64,000 nt of DNA, taken from Lacimicrobium alkaliphilum (GTDB taxonomy: Bacteria > Pseudomonadota > Gammaproteobacteria > Enterobacterales > Alteromonadaceae). Below are positions 1-13,639 of the stretch, piece after piece; positions within the stretch are counted from its first letter, which is position 1; each line of letters begins with the position of its first letter. The notes beneath the pieces were generated by a model. That model was not told the origin of the DNA. It saw nothing but the letters and a program-made list of their open reading frames with translations, and made no database searches. The position numbers and the translations under genes are program-made. The DNA lies in assembly GCF_002591895.1 (NCBI RefSeq), contig NZ_NISX01000001.1, positions 203,431 to 267,430 of the forward strand, written 5' to 3'.

Positions 1-910
<910 letters not shown>

Positions 911-962
911 CTAGCAGAATTGACTGCGCCGCGCATCTGTAATGAGGGTGTTGTGGTGGTGT

Positions 963-1502
963 TCAGAGTTGCAGGTATTCTCCGCTGGCGATGCCATCCA
1001 GGGTCCAGTTGCCAATCCGGTAACGCACCAGTCGCAAAGTCGGGAAACCGATGTGGGCAGTCATTCGTCTGACCTGACGATTTCGCCCTTCGATAATGCT
1101 GATACTGAGCCAGGTGGTGGGAATCGACTTTCTGAATCTGACCGGCGGATTTCTGGGCCACAATTCGGGCTCTGGTATAACATTTACTCTGGCGGGTAAT
1201 GTAAAACCATCTTTTAACTCAATACCGTCGCGAAGTTTTTTCAGATCGGCCTCCTGTGGTTCGCCTTCTACCTGAACCCAGTAAGTTTTGCTGGTTTTAT
1301 TTTTAGGGTCTGCGAGTTTGTGCTGAAGTTTTCCGTCATTGGTAAGCACCAACAGCCCTTCGCTGTCTTTATCAAGTCTTCCGGCCGCATAGACGCCGGG
1401 GATCTTGATGAAATCTTTCAGGGTAGGCCGGTGTTCCTGATCCGTAAACTGGGTCAGAACACCAAAAGGTTTGTTGAATAACAATACCTGCTTTTTATTC
1501 AT
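963..1502 (-). CDS. rluE: 23S rRNA pseudouridine synthase, RluE-like (RsuA family)
   Basis: A 179-residue enzyme of the RsuA/RluB/E/F family. E. coli RluE makes pseudouridine 2457 in 23S rRNA. The family motif GRLDKDSEG is at residues 41-49 with catalytic Asp44, and [10 protein letters not shown] is close to the C-terminus. There is no S4 domain in front, as in E. coli RluE. An upstream in-frame ATG at 1574 would add 24 residues, but the ATG at 1502 has a GGGAG-type ribosome site and starts just before the conserved LFNKPFGVL, so I prefer it. It is transcribed toward mnmA and divergently from icd. Assignment to RluE rather than a sister subfamily rests on overall similarity to the E. coli protein. 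Confidence 0.9.
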   Translation of the reverse strand: MNKKQVLLFNKPFGVLTQFTDQEHRPTLKDFIKIPGVYAAGRLDKDSEGLLVLTNDGKLQHKLADPKNKTSKTYWVQVEGEPQEADLKKLRDGIELKDGFTLPARVNVIPEPELWPRNPPVRFRKSIPTTWLSISIIEGRNRQVRRMTAHIGFPTLRLVRYRIGNWTLDGIASGEYLQL

Positions 1503-1754
1503 GGGGGCTCCCGGGTTGTACCAAAGTCTATATCTGATATTCCAAGCAGGGTTGGTATTCATTAAAATGACCATATATGATCAGCCAACACAAATCCTTA
1601 CGCAAGGGTAACCTTGTAAGATAACCATTGTAGTATTTCGTATTTTGTTGTGGCTTCGCAAAAATATCGAGCTTCAATATAACTCAGGGAAGGCATAACA
1701 TCAGCCGTTATGCTGGCCCGGAAACACATAGCAGCCTGAGACGGGCTGCCTTAA

Positions 1755-4007
<2,253 letters not shown>

Positions 4008-4057
4008 TGGTGAATTGTCCGGGCAGGTATCAGCCAGCCCGGAATAAAACACACAAG

Positions 4058-4090
4058 AAAAAAGCAGATAGTCCTATATCTGCTTTTTTA
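4058..4090 (+). terminator. Rho-independent terminator of icd
   Basis: An 11-bp perfect stem (AAAAGCAGATA at 4060-4070 and its complement at 4077-4087) closes a 6-base loop and is followed by a T tract. The flanking A and T runs let it work in both directions, so it may also end leftward transcripts from cspD. Confidence 0.9.
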
Positions 4091-4143
4091 TTATCTGAAG
4101 ATAATTTAATTTTTGTAACCCATGGCCACAAGGTGACGGGTTA

Positions 4144-4362
4144 TTATCGTTCCGGTTCGTCAGAGAGCTCTATATTCTCTGCATGAAGCCCTTTAGGACC
4201 CTGCTGAACTTCAAATTTAACTTCCTGGCCTGCTTTCAGGGAACGATAACCGTCCATCTGGATTGTCGAATAATGTGCAAAAACGTCTTCGCCACCATCT
4301 TCAGGGACGATAAATCCAAACCCTTTTGCGTTATTGAACCATTTGACCTTACCAACTGTCAT
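4144..4362 (-). CDS. cspD: Cold-shock-like protein CspD
   Basis: A 72-residue single cold-shock domain protein that binds single-stranded nucleic acid. E. coli CspD is a stationary-phase inhibitor of DNA replication. RNP1 is KGFGFI at residues 13-18 and RNP2 is DVFAHY at 26-31. The start [10 protein letters not shown] has an AGAGGAAG ribosome site; an in-frame ATG 48 bases upstream lacks one. As in Enterobacteria and Vibrio it sits divergently from clpS-clpA. CspD rather than CspA is called from this neighbourhood and from the acidic C-terminal tail. Apart from its neighbours I cannot separate it with certainty from other Csp paralogs. Confidence 0.9.
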   Translation of the reverse strand: MTVGKVKWFNNAKGFGFIVPEDGGEDVFAHYSTIQMDGYRSLKAGQEVKFEVQQGPKGLHAENIELSDEPER

Positions 4363-4564
4363 ACTTCTGCTTCCTCTTAATCCCTTGAACTGTCCTGATT
4401 TAGCCCCCACAATGAGTGTATGGGACTAAAAACACCCAACAATTTTCGGGTGCAGTCAAAAATGTAGATTTTTTAACCTGTTTATGTCAAGGCTAATTTC
4501 TATATTTCATTAAAAAATCACAGATCCACTGATGGATTTGGCAAACAACGGCTATTATTTCTGT

Positions 4565-4882
4565 ATGGGTAAAGACAGCAGCATCATCAGTCATGATAAG
4601 CAGCTAGAGGCAGTAAAGAAAAAGCTACAGCCTCCACCAATGTATAAGGTGTTGCTCAATAACGATGATTACACGCCAATGGACTTTGTCGTTGAAGTGT
4701 TGATGCGTTTTTTCAATATGAGTGCCGAAAAGGCAAACCAGTTAATGTTAACAGTGCATTATGATGGAAAAGCAATCTGTGGTGTTTTTACTGCTGAAGT
4801 TGCCGAAACCAAAGTTATGCAGGTTAATCAGTTCTCCAGAAAGCACCAGCATCCGCTGATGTGTTTTATGGAGCAGGCGTAG
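4565..4882 (+). CDS. clpS: ATP-dependent Clp protease adaptor ClpS
   Basis: The N-recognin adaptor (105 residues; E. coli 106) that captures proteins carrying destabilising N-terminal Leu, Phe, Tyr or Trp and hands them to ClpAP. The pocket signature NNDDYTPM is at residues 32-39 and the pocket histidine is in TVHYDGK (His65). The segment [12 protein letters not shown] is nearly identical to E. coli. I chose the ATG at 4565 (MGKDSS...), which matches the family length. An ATG at 4532 would add 11 residues, and neither has a strong Shine-Dalgarno. It is 31 bp upstream of clpA in the same transcription unit. Confidence 0.95.
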   Translation: MGKDSSIISHDKQLEAVKKKLQPPPMYKVLLNNDDYTPMDFVVEVLMRFFNMSAEKANQLMLTVHYDGKAICGVFTAEVAETKVMQVNQFSRKHQHPLMCFMEQA

Positions 4883-4913
4883 ACGCGCATCGTCAGTAGT
4901 AAGAGGGTCGGGT

Positions 4914-7178
4914 ATGTTAAATAAAGACTTGGAGCAGACATTAAATCAGGCATTTGTGTTTGCCAGAGAGCATCGTCATGAGTTTATGACGGTAGAACAT
5001 CTGCTGCTTGCGCTGCTGGATAATATATCCGCTCGTGATGCACTCAGGGCGTGTGGGGCGAATATTGACTCGCTGAAGTCTGAGTTAACAGACTTTGTAA
5101 AAGATACCACGCCTTTAATCCTTGATGGTCCTGAATCTGACAGAGAAACCCAACCCACATTGGGCTTTCAGCGGGTACTCCAGCGGGCAGTTTTTCATGT
5201 CCAGTCATCCGGTAAGGATGAAGTATCCGGCGCCAATGTTCTGGTGGCTATTTTTAGTGAACAGGAGTCGCAGGCCGTATATATCCTCAAAAAGGCTGAT
5301 GTGACCCGCCTTGATGTGGTCAACTATATTTCACATGGCGTCACCAAGTCTGAAGACGAGAATGCCCCCCAAACAGATCGGGAAGAGGATGTTCAGGAGG
5401 CAGAGGAAGGTAGCACTACACTGGAAAAGTATGCCAGTAATCTTAATCTGATGGTAAAAGAAGGCAAAGTTGACCCGCTTATTGGCCGCAATCTGGAACT
5501 CGAGCGAACCATCCAGATTCTGTGTCGCCGTCGTAAAAATAATCCGCTATTGGTAGGTGAGGCCGGCGTGGGTAAGACGGCTATTGCTGAAGGGCTGGCT
5601 TACCGGATCGTTAATGAGGAAGTCCCGGAAGTCATTTCTCAGGCAACCGTTTACTCACTGGATCTGGGCGGGTTGCTGGCTGGTACCAAATATCGTGGAG
5701 ATTTTGAGAAACGTCTGAAGTCTATACTCCGGGATTTGGAGAAAGACGAGCATGCCATTCTGTTTATTGATGAAATTCACACGATTATTGGTGCAGGTGC
5801 GGCATCCGGCGGGGTGATGGATGCCTCGAACCTGCTTAAGCCCAAGCTCTCCAGTGGTGAGTTGCGCTGTATAGGCTCTACGACCTATCAGGAGTACCAG
5901 GGCATTTTTGAAAAGGACCGCGCGCTGGCCCGTCGCTTCCAGAAAATTGATGTGAATGAGCCAAGTGTAGAGGATACCACCAAGATTTTAATGGGGCTGA
6001 AATCCCGTTACGAAGCGCATCATGGTGTACGTTTTACTCAAAAAGCCGTCAAGGCTGCGGCAGAGCTCTCTGCTAAATACATCAATGAACGCCATTTGCC
6101 GGATAAGGCTATCGATGTGATGGACGAAGCCGGTGCCAGTCAGCGATTGCTGCCGGTGTCAAAACGCAAGAAAACAATCGGTGTCAACGAGATTGAGCAC
6201 ATCATTGCCAAGATGGCTCGGATTCCGGAAAAGTCGGTATCGGCTTCCGACAAGGAAGTACTTAAGAGTCTGGACAGAGATCTTAAAATGGTGGTATTTG
6301 GCCAGGACAATGCAATCAGCACTCTGACTGATGCCATTCGCTTGTCCCGTTCTGGACTTGGTAATGAAACCAAGCCCATCGGTAGTTTCCTTTTTGCTGG
6401 CCCAACCGGAGTCGGTAAGACTGAAGTAACCCAACAACTAGCAAAAATTATGGGCGTAGAACTACAGCGTTTCGACATGTCTGAGTATATGGAGCGTCAT
6501 GCGGTCAGTCGTCTGATTGGTGCGCCTCCCGGCTATGTAGGCTTTGATCAGGGTGGCTTGCTCACAGACGCTGTAATTAAACATCCTTATTCAGTGGTGC
6601 TGCTGGATGAAATCGAAAAAGCGCACAGTGATATTTATAATATTTTGCTGCAGGTGATGGACCACGGCACCCTGACGGATAACAATGGCCGCAAAGTTGA
6701 TTTCCGCAATGTTGTACTGGTGATGACCACCAATGCTGGTGTACAGGAGACGGTCCGTAAATCCATCGGATTTAAGCAGCAGGATCATAGCTATGACGCC
6801 ATGGATGAAATAAACCGGGTATTTAGTCCTGAGTTCAGAAACCGGCTGGATGGTATCATCTGGTTTAATCACCTTGAATCAGAAGTGATCCTTCAAGTGG
6901 TGGATAAGTTCATTGTTGAGCTTCAGGTACAGCTTGACGCTAAAGGTGTATCGCTGGAAGTCTCTACTGCGGCCAGGGCGTGGTTGGCGGAACAAGGTTA
7001 TGACAAGACAATGGGTGCACGGCCAATGGCTCGTCTCATTCAGGAGAAAATCAAAAAAGAGCTGGCCAATCAGTTACTGTTTGGAGAGCTATTATCCGGC
7101 GGAAACGTGAGGATAGATTTGCTGAATGACAAGTTGCATTTCGACTACGCCACTGACGATAGTGAGGTGGAGGCCTAG
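4914..7178 (+). CDS. clpA: ATP-dependent Clp protease ATP-binding subunit ClpA
   Basis: A 754-residue AAA+ unfoldase of the ClpAP protease (E. coli 758). The order is an N-terminal Clp_N repeat domain that docks ClpS (about residues 1-145), AAA+ domain 1 with Walker [10 protein letters not shown] near residue 214 and Walker [10 protein letters not shown], then AAA+ domain 2 with Walker [10 protein letters not shown] near residue 496 and Walker [12 protein letters not shown], then the C-terminal D2-small domain. The pore loop GYVGFDQGG is present. It follows clpS directly and ends at a bidirectional terminator shared with infA. Confidence 0.98.
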   Translation: MLNKDLEQTLNQAFVFAREHRHEFMTVEHLLLALLDNISARDALRACGANIDSLKSELTDFVKDTTPLILDGPESDRETQPTLGFQRVLQRAVFHVQSSGKDEVSGANVLVAIFSEQESQAVYILKKADVTRLDVVNYISHGVTKSEDENAPQTDREEDVQEAEEGSTTLEKYASNLNLMVKEGKVDPLIGRNLELERTIQILCRRRKNNPLLVGEAGVGKTAIAEGLAYRIVNEEVPEVISQATVYSLDLGGLLAGTKYRGDFEKRLKSILRDLEKDEHAILFIDEIHTIIGAGAASGGVMDASNLLKPKLSSGELRCIGSTTYQEYQGIFEKDRALARRFQKIDVNEPSVEDTTKILMGLKSRYEAHHGVRFTQKAVKAAAELSAKYINERHLPDKAIDVMDEAGASQRLLPVSKRKKTIGVNEIEHIIAKMARIPEKSVSASDKEVLKSLDRDLKMVVFGQDNAISTLTDAIRLSRSGLGNETKPIGSFLFAGPTGVGKTEVTQQLAKIMGVELQRFDMSEYMERHAVSRLIGAPPGYVGFDQGGLLTDAVIKHPYSVVLLDEIEKAHSDIYNILLQVMDHGTLTDNNGRKVDFRNVVLVMTTNAGVQETVRKSIGFKQQDHSYDAMDEINRVFSPEFRNRLDGIIWFNHLESEVILQVVDKFIVELQVQLDAKGVSLEVSTAARAWLAEQGYDKTMGARPMARLIQEKIKKELANQLLFGELLSGGNVRIDLLNDKLHFDYATDDSEVEA

Positions 7179-7205
7179 TGCTGCTTGATATCAGCTCCTG
7201 AAACG

Positions 7206-7240
7206 AAAAAAGCCCAACTTATGGTTGGGCTTTTTTTATT
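7206..7240. terminator. Bidirectional terminator between clpA and infA
   Basis: The stem AGCCCAAC/GTTGGGCT (7211-7218 with 7224-7231) is flanked by an A run on the left and T7 on the right. It therefore reads as an intrinsic terminator on both strands, which fits the convergent clpA and infA genes. Confidence 0.92.
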
Positions 7241-7252
7241 TCTGACTGAAGA

Positions 7253-7471
<219 letters not shown>

Positions 7472-7722
7472 CTAAAAATATTACCTTTTTTTAATTCAGA
7501 GTCATCTGCAACAGGTTATCCTGCCTGCCAGAACGTTATTTATATACTTCTGCCTCAGAGATAAATCCGGATCGCTGCCGGTCTGAACGCTTTCCTTGTG
7601 AAGTAGTTCGCTGAGTTACCTATAACGCGGAATCAGCTTTATATAAAAATGCCGCGCAGATTTTGCCCAATATCGGCGCCAGTGTAAAGCTAAAGCCCGC
7701 TTTTTTATTCATAATCAGAGAA

Positions 7723-8400
7723 TTACTGCCATTTATTATCAATAAAGCGCTGATGAGGACCAAACCGGGCTTTATAATTCATTTTACTACAGTCATCAAT
7801 TTGATATCCCAGATAAAGATAGCGCTTGCACTGTTGCCGGGTCAGTTCGATTTGTTTAAGTATAGCCAGCGTCCCTAATGAGCGTTTCTCCAGTTCCGGC
7901 TCAAAGAATGTATAAAAGGCAGACAGACCATCATCGATGCTGTCGGTTATAGCAACGCCGATCAGCTGTTGATTGAGCCTGATCTCCATAAATTGTGTTT
8001 CTGCCCATAGGCTGGAAATAAAATGGCGATACTGTTCCGGGCTCGGCGGATACATACTACCGTTGGCATGCCTGGTGTTTATATAACGCTCATATAATGC
8101 GTAGTACTGTTCTTTATCCTGAGTACTCAGAGAAAAATCTAGATCTTTATTCCTGTTTATAACTTTCCGCTGGTTCCGGGTTGGTCTGAAATGCTCCACG
8201 TCAATACGCAGTGACTGGCACGCATTGCAGGCCGGGCAATAGGGCCGGTAAATACTATCGGCACTGCGCCGGAAACCATTCTGTAGGAGTTTTGCGTAAA
8301 CCTCATTGCTGACAGGTTCGTCATTCAGATGCAGCAGAACCTGTTCCTGCTGTTCAGGCAGATAACTGCAGGGGAAAGCCTCGGTCAGCCCAAACCTCAT
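7723..8400 (-). CDS. bpt: Aspartate/glutamate leucyltransferase Bpt (bacterial ATE-like)
   Basis: This enzyme transfers leucine from Leu-tRNA to proteins with N-terminal Asp or Glu, creating a ClpS-recognised N-degron. The 225-residue product has the cysteine cluster YCPACNACQSLRI of the ATE N-terminal domain. It also has GTLAILKQIEL and YLYLGYQIDDCSKMNYKARF of the C-terminal domain. The start at 8400 (MRFGLTEAF) overlaps the aat stop as ATGA, implying translational coupling. An alternative start at 8439 would overlap aat by 43 bases and add an unconserved leader. E. coli lacks this gene, while Vibrio and Alteromonadales have it. Confidence 0.94.
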   Translation of the reverse strand: MRFGLTEAFPCSYLPEQQEQVLLHLNDEPVSNEVYAKLLQNGFRRSADSIYRPYCPACNACQSLRIDVEHFRPTRNQRKVINRNKDLDFSLSTQDKEQYYALYERYINTRHANGSMYPPSPEQYRHFISSLWAETQFMEIRLNQQLIGVAITDSIDDGLSAFYTFFEPELEKRSLGTLAILKQIELTRQQCKRYLYLGYQIDDCSKMNYKARFGPHQRFIDNKWQ

Positions 8401-9113
8401 GGTTGAAGTGCATCTGATACGGTTGTTGACTGCCAGCATTGCGGTTCAACACTTTGGGCACAGGCTTGTGTCAGGCGCTGTAAAAAAGTCGGCCGGGGCA
8501 GGGTGCTGCAGCCCAGGCTGTTCAGATGAGGGTTGGGTAACTGGCAATCGATAAAATCGAAACGGTGCTTCTTCAACCACAAAACCAAATAGTAGAACGC
8601 GAGTTTAGAGGTATTATTTTTAAGGTGAAACATGGATTCTCCACAAAACACCCTGCCAATACTCACACCATATAATCCGCCTACTAGTTTATCCTTTTCC
8701 CAGACTTCCACAGAGTGACTGTAACCCTGTTTATGAAGCCTGATATAGGCAGCTATCATGGCGTCGGTGATCCAGGTTCCCTGATCTGTTCGCGGAATTT
8801 TGGCGCAACTGTGGATTACAGCTTCAAAGGCATGATTGAGGGTCACCCGATAGCGACCTGAACGAGCCAGCTTACTCAGACTTTTATGACAGACAAAATT
8901 ATCCAGCTCCAGTATTCCGCGGACAGCCGGCGACCACCACAGTAAGGGTTCGCCCTCGCTGAACCAGGGAAAAATGCCATTACTGTAAGCCAGGCACAAA
9001 CGATCTACTGACAAATCTCCGCCAAAGGCAAGCAGTCCGTCAGGATCCACCAAAGCGTGTTGAGGAGAGGGGAATTCGAGGCGATGATCTAACTTAGGTA
9101 ATGTGAGATTCAT
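8397..9113 (-). CDS. aat: Leucyl/phenylalanyl-tRNA--protein transferase
   Basis: The enzyme adds Leu or Phe from aminoacyl-tRNA to proteins with N-terminal Lys or Arg, making them ClpAPS substrates. The 238-residue protein (E. coli 234) shows WWSPAVRGIL, QGTWITDAMIAAYIRLH and GESMFHLKNNTSKLAF, all characteristic. It is translationally coupled to bpt by an ATGA overlap. A GC-rich hairpin lies only about 10 bases before its start, so it may depend on its own promoter or on read-through from trxB. Confidence 0.96.
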   Translation of the reverse strand: MNLTLPKLDHRLEFPSPQHALVDPDGLLAFGGDLSVDRLCLAYSNGIFPWFSEGEPLLWWSPAVRGILELDNFVCHKSLSKLARSGRYRVTLNHAFEAVIHSCAKIPRTDQGTWITDAMIAAYIRLHKQGYSHSVEVWEKDKLVGGLYGVSIGRVFCGESMFHLKNNTSKLAFYYLVLWLKKHRFDFIDCQLPNPHLNSLGCSTLPRPTFLQRLTQACAQSVEPQCWQSTTVSDALQP

Positions 9114-9120
9114 AGCAGGA

Positions 9121-9147
9121 AGAAACAGGCCCTCAGTGGGCCTGTTA
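9121..9147 (-). terminator. Hairpin between trxB and aat, probable terminator/attenuator
   Basis: A perfect 9-bp stem, AACAGGCCC/GGGCCTGTT (9124-9132 with 9138-9146), has a 5-base loop. On the minus strand it is followed by GTTTCTTCCT, a weak T tract. It sits between the trxB stop and the aat start, so it could stop or attenuate trxB transcripts. Confidence 0.55.
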
Positions 9148-9152
9148 CCGGA

Positions 9153-10130
<978 letters not shown>

Positions 10131-10179
10131 TTATCTATTTGATCTTGTACCGCAATGGAATCGGCGTTAATCAGACTCT

Positions 10180-11646
10180 CTATTGTAACTCCATCCGGCG
10201 CAAAAATTCTGCCATCACTTCATGATACAGAGCTTGGCCGAGAAATTTATCTTCTACACCAGAATCTATACTTGGGTTGTCATTCACTTCTATAACCGCG
10301 ACCTTTCCTTCAGCGGTCTGCTTGATATCGACACCATAAAAACCATCACCGATGAGTTTGCAGGCCCGCAGAGCAGCATCCAGAACTTTGGGCGGTACCT
10401 CATAGGTTGGCATCGTTTCAAAACCACCAGTGGCTACATTTTTCGCATCATCATGGCGGTAGATTTGCCAATGACCTTTAACCATAAAATAACGACAGGC
10501 ATACAAAGGTTTGTTATTCAGAACACCGATTCGCCAGTCATAGTCGGTATATAAGAACTCCTGAGCTAAAACCAAGGCCGAAGTGCGAGTTAATTGTTTC
10601 ATTGCATCAACCAGCTCATCCATATCAGTGGCTTTAAACATCCCCCTGGAGAAGGCGCCATCGGGAATTTTCAGCACAATGGGAAAGCCCAGATACTCGA
10701 TTGCATATTTAAGGCTCTGTTTATCGGTATGACTGAGCAATAAGGTTTTTGGCGTGGGAACTTTATTGGTACGCAGTAAATCAGCCAGATACACTTTGTT
10801 AGTACAACGTAAAATGGATCTGGGATCATCTATCACCACCATGCCTTCTGCTTCGGCTTTTTTGGCAAAACGATAGGTATGATGATCGATAGAGGTGGTT
10901 TCCCGGATAAACAGCCCATCGTATTCAGCCAGTCTTACGTAATCTTTCTTGTTAATTGGTTCAAGATTTATCCCTAATTTATCCGCTGCTTTAACAAAAT
11001 GATTCAGAGCCTTTTTGTCACTTGGCGGCATCGCTTCCTGATCATCACATAGCATTGCCACATCGTAACGGTAGTGCTTCCGGGCTTTGGGTTTACGCCA
11101 CAATCTGTTGCTGAAACGCTCCAGGGTATTGGCCAGGAATTCCTGCTCTTCATCACTGTGGATATCCTGCAGCGAAAGCGGCTGAATTTTATCCAGTGAC
11201 CAATGACGATTCTTTACCAGTACGATTTCCAGAATTGGTGTTGGAAAACGTTCAAATACGGCTTTGCCCAGTTCTGTGAAATCTTTTGAACGGGTTTCAC
11301 CAAGAAAGACCCTAACTGTCAGCTTGTTACTATTATCTTCTGTCTGGAGCTTATTAAGAGATTTGGCAATTTCTTCGAGCCTTAAGCTGTAAAGCTTTTT
11401 CCGACGTAAATCGTTGATGGTATTGATGTCCGGAATCACTTTGTGACCGCGCGCCTCTGCGAGCAGTGAACAGTAGTATCCACGTCCCAGTGAACGCTTG
11501 TTACGGCACAGGTTCAGTATGCGTACAGTGCGCTCAGATTTGACATCTGTTTTTGCCAGATACTGGTCAAAGGAAATGATTTCCCGGCTGGGGAAATATG
11601 GACTCCAGTCATCAAGATCGTCAACAACCACATAATATCCAGACAT
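10180..11646 (-). CDS. RimK family ATP-grasp ligase with RLAN-type N-terminal domain
   Basis: A 488-residue protein with an N-terminal region (about 1-190) like the RimK-like ATP-grasp N-terminal (RLAN) domain, followed by an ATP-grasp fold. In the latter, PIVLKIPDGAFSRGM is the nucleotide-binding strand, and EVNDNPSIDSGVED near residue 450 supplies the metal-binding Glu/Asn. RimK relatives ligate amino acids, often glutamate, to peptide or metabolite carboxylates. The substrate here is unknown. The start at 11646 has the ribosome site GAGGAAAA, and the longer open frame back to 11832 has no support. It is divergent from a GNAT-C39 peptidase fusion, which suggests one modification pathway. 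It is about twice the length of E. coli RimK, so it should not be named rimK. Confidence 0.88.
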   Translation of the reverse strand: MSGYYVVVDDLDDWSPYFPSREIISFDQYLAKTDVKSERTVRILNLCRNKRSLGRGYYCSLLAEARGHKVIPDINTINDLRRKKLYSLRLEEIAKSLNKLQTEDNSNKLTVRVFLGETRSKDFTELGKAVFERFPTPILEIVLVKNRHWSLDKIQPLSLQDIHSDEEQEFLANTLERFSNRLWRKPKARKHYRYDVAMLCDDQEAMPPSDKKALNHFVKAADKLGINLEPINKKDYVRLAEYDGLFIRETTSIDHHTYRFAKKAEAEGMVVIDDPRSILRCTNKVYLADLLRTNKVPTPKTLLLSHTDKQSLKYAIEYLGFPIVLKIPDGAFSRGMFKATDMDELVDAMKQLTRTSALVLAQEFLYTDYDWRIGVLNNKPLYACRYFMVKGHWQIYRHDDAKNVATGGFETMPTYEVPPKVLDAALRACKLIGDGFYGVDIKQTAEGKVAVIEVNDNPSIDSGVEDKFLGQALYHEVMAEFLRRMELQ

Positions 11647-11817
11647 ATTTTTCCTCAGAAATACTGAAACAATATCAGTGTAGATAATGAGCGCTAAGGT
11701 ACAGGAATTTACAACATTGAATAATGGAATAAATCGATTAGAAAAATCACTTTTGATATGTTGTTTTTTTTTCTGGAACCAATACACTGCAGCCTGGTTT
11801 TTGTTCAGGTCATCTTC

Positions 11818-12921
11818 TTGATTAACCTTCATTTACGTTCCGCCACAACTGCTGATATTCCTGCCCTTGTGGCGTTGGAAAAACAGAGTTTCAGTACTGA
11901 TAAAATTTCCCGGCGCAGTTTCAGTTACTTTATTCGCAAAGGGCACTGCTGTCTGCTTCTGGCGATTCAGGATGAAAGGCTGGCGGGCTACGCGTTGGTG
12001 CTGTACCGCAAAGGCACACAACTCGCCCGACTTTACTCTATTGCTGTGGCAGATGAGTTTCGCGGCAAAGGCGTCGCCAACAGCTTGTTACCTGAGGTTC
12101 AAAGGCTTGCTGCTAAACAACTTTGCCTGTTTATGCGCCTTGAAGTACGCATCGATAATGAGCCTGCCATCGGCCTCTATCGCAAATTGGGTTATCACCG
12201 TATCGGTATGGTCAAAGGCTATTATGAGGATGGTAGCGATGCTCTGCAGATGGAAAAGAGTTTAGGTTCGGCGTCGTTGAATCAGCCTTCTACAGACCGG
12301 TATCAGCAGACACTTGATTTTACCTGTGGTCCGGCGAGCCTGATGATGGCCATGCATAAGCTCGAGCCAAGCTATTCCATGTCGGCGCAGGAAGAGATCC
12401 AGATCTGGCGTGAAGCCACCACGATTTATATGACTTCAGGCCATGGTGGTTGTAGCGGTTTAGGGCTGGCACTAAGTGCCTGGCGCAGGGGATTCAAAGT
12501 AGATTTGTACGTCAGTCAGACGTCAGTGCCTTTTCTGAATTCAGTACGCGACCCACAAAAAAAAGAGGTCATGGAACGGGTTCATCAACATTTTCTCAGT
12601 GAAGCTAAACATACCGATATCACTCAACATTATATGCCGTTGTCGTTACCACAACTTGATCAGTATCTGGCTGAAGGGGCCGTGTTAGTGAGCCTGATCA
12701 GTGTTTGGCGGCTGACACGCACCAAAGCCCCTCATTGGGTTTTGGTGTCGGCAGCCGATAGCTACTGTGTTTCGGTAACCGATCCTGAAATGGATAAGGA
12801 GCCCTGGCAGACAGAGCTTGATTTTATTGACGTGCCGGTAAGCCGTGAAGAGTTTATTAAAATGGCGTTGTTCGGCAGGGAAAGGCTCACCAGCACATTG
12901 GTAATACAAAATCGCAAATGA
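11818..12921 (+). CDS. GNAT acetyltransferase - C39-like peptidase fusion protein
   Basis: A two-domain protein of about 367 residues. The first half is a GNAT (RimI-like) acetyltransferase with the acetyl-CoA loop FRGKGVANSLL. The second half is a C39-like (DUF3335-type) cysteine peptidase fold with CGPAS (Cys170), APHWVLV (His306) and VTDPEMD (Asp322), so the catalytic triad looks complete. The start is uncertain. The ATG at 11758 adds a hydrophobic leader with no ribosome site, while the TTG at 11818 gives MINLHLRSATTADIPAL, typical of a GNAT start, behind CAGGT. It is divergent from the RimK-like ligase across about 170 bp. Acetyltransferase, peptidase and ligase suggest synthesis or trimming of a modified peptide, but no precursor is visible. 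Confidence 0.85.
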   Translation: MINLHLRSATTADIPALVALEKQSFSTDKISRRSFSYFIRKGHCCLLLAIQDERLAGYALVLYRKGTQLARLYSIAVADEFRGKGVANSLLPEVQRLAAKQLCLFMRLEVRIDNEPAIGLYRKLGYHRIGMVKGYYEDGSDALQMEKSLGSASLNQPSTDRYQQTLDFTCGPASLMMAMHKLEPSYSMSAQEEIQIWREATTIYMTSGHGGCSGLGLALSAWRRGFKVDLYVSQTSVPFLNSVRDPQKKEVMERVHQHFLSEAKHTDITQHYMPLSLPQLDQYLAEGAVLVSLISVWRLTRTKAPHWVLVSAADSYCVSVTDPEMDKEPWQTELDFIDVPVSREEFIKMALFGRERLTSTLVIQNRK

Positions 12922-13093
12922 CCTATCTATGCGCGCCATACGTATAAATCATTTTATAAATCTGAATCTTATTGCACCAGACTGGTAAATTCTGCAGATA
13001 ACAGGCAGATAGCTGATACACTTAAGAGTAACCTTTCGTGCTCAGCATCGGTCATCTGAGTACGATATCAGGCAGTCATCATGAGAGGCAGTT

Positions 13094-13540
13094 ATGGCAC
13101 AGTCAATTCCAGCTTTATTCAGGGATGGTCAGGATTATTTGCAAACCTGGCCAATGAAAAAGGAGCTTTATGGTCTGTTTCCGGAGTGCCGTGTGATTGC
13201 TGCCACCCGCTTCAGCATTCGTTATATGCCGCCACTTGCTATCCTTGTCGCATTTGTACATCTGGGAACGATGGGCCAGAGCGCGCTGCCACAAGCCATC
13301 GCGCTTGCCGCATTTTTTATCAGCCTGCCAATGCAAGGGTTGCTATGGTTGGGTCATCGCTCCAATCAACCGTTGCCCCCCGCTATGGCCAGCTGGTACC
13401 GGGATATTCATCAGAAGATGCGACAACAGGGTTGCCAGCTACACAGTGTGAAAGCGCGGCCACGATATAAAGAGTTGGCCAATCTTCTTAGTAAAGCTTT
13501 CAAAGAACTGGATAGAGTATTTACCCGTCAATGGTTCTAG
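13094..13540 (+). CDS. yfbV: UPF0208 membrane protein YfbV
   Basis: A 148-residue inner-membrane protein with two hydrophobic segments (about 38-60 and 65-85). RYMPPLAILV and SLPMQGLLWLGHRS closely match E. coli YfbV (151 residues). In E. coli, YfbV has been linked to insulation of the Ter macrodomain. The start follows a GAGAGG ribosome site. It stands alone, with the S9 peptidase gene 100 bp downstream. Confidence 0.93.
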   Translation: MAQSIPALFRDGQDYLQTWPMKKELYGLFPECRVIAATRFSIRYMPPLAILVAFVHLGTMGQSALPQAIALAAFFISLPMQGLLWLGHRSNQPLPPAMASWYRDIHQKMRQQGCQLHSVKARPRYKELANLLSKAFKELDRVFTRQWF

Positions 13541-13639
13541 GTATTGTGTCCAACACCTGATTTTTTGCGATAAAGTTCGGGTGACATGTTGATACAGCGA
13601 TGCAACACTAGTTACGGACAAATAATCAGAGATCCAATA

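Noticed and set aside
7472-7722. Search for a tRNA-Ser gene between infA and bpt (as near E. coli infA)
   Set aside because: No T-loop motif or cloverleaf pairing is visible; the region looks like a promoter and leader for infA.
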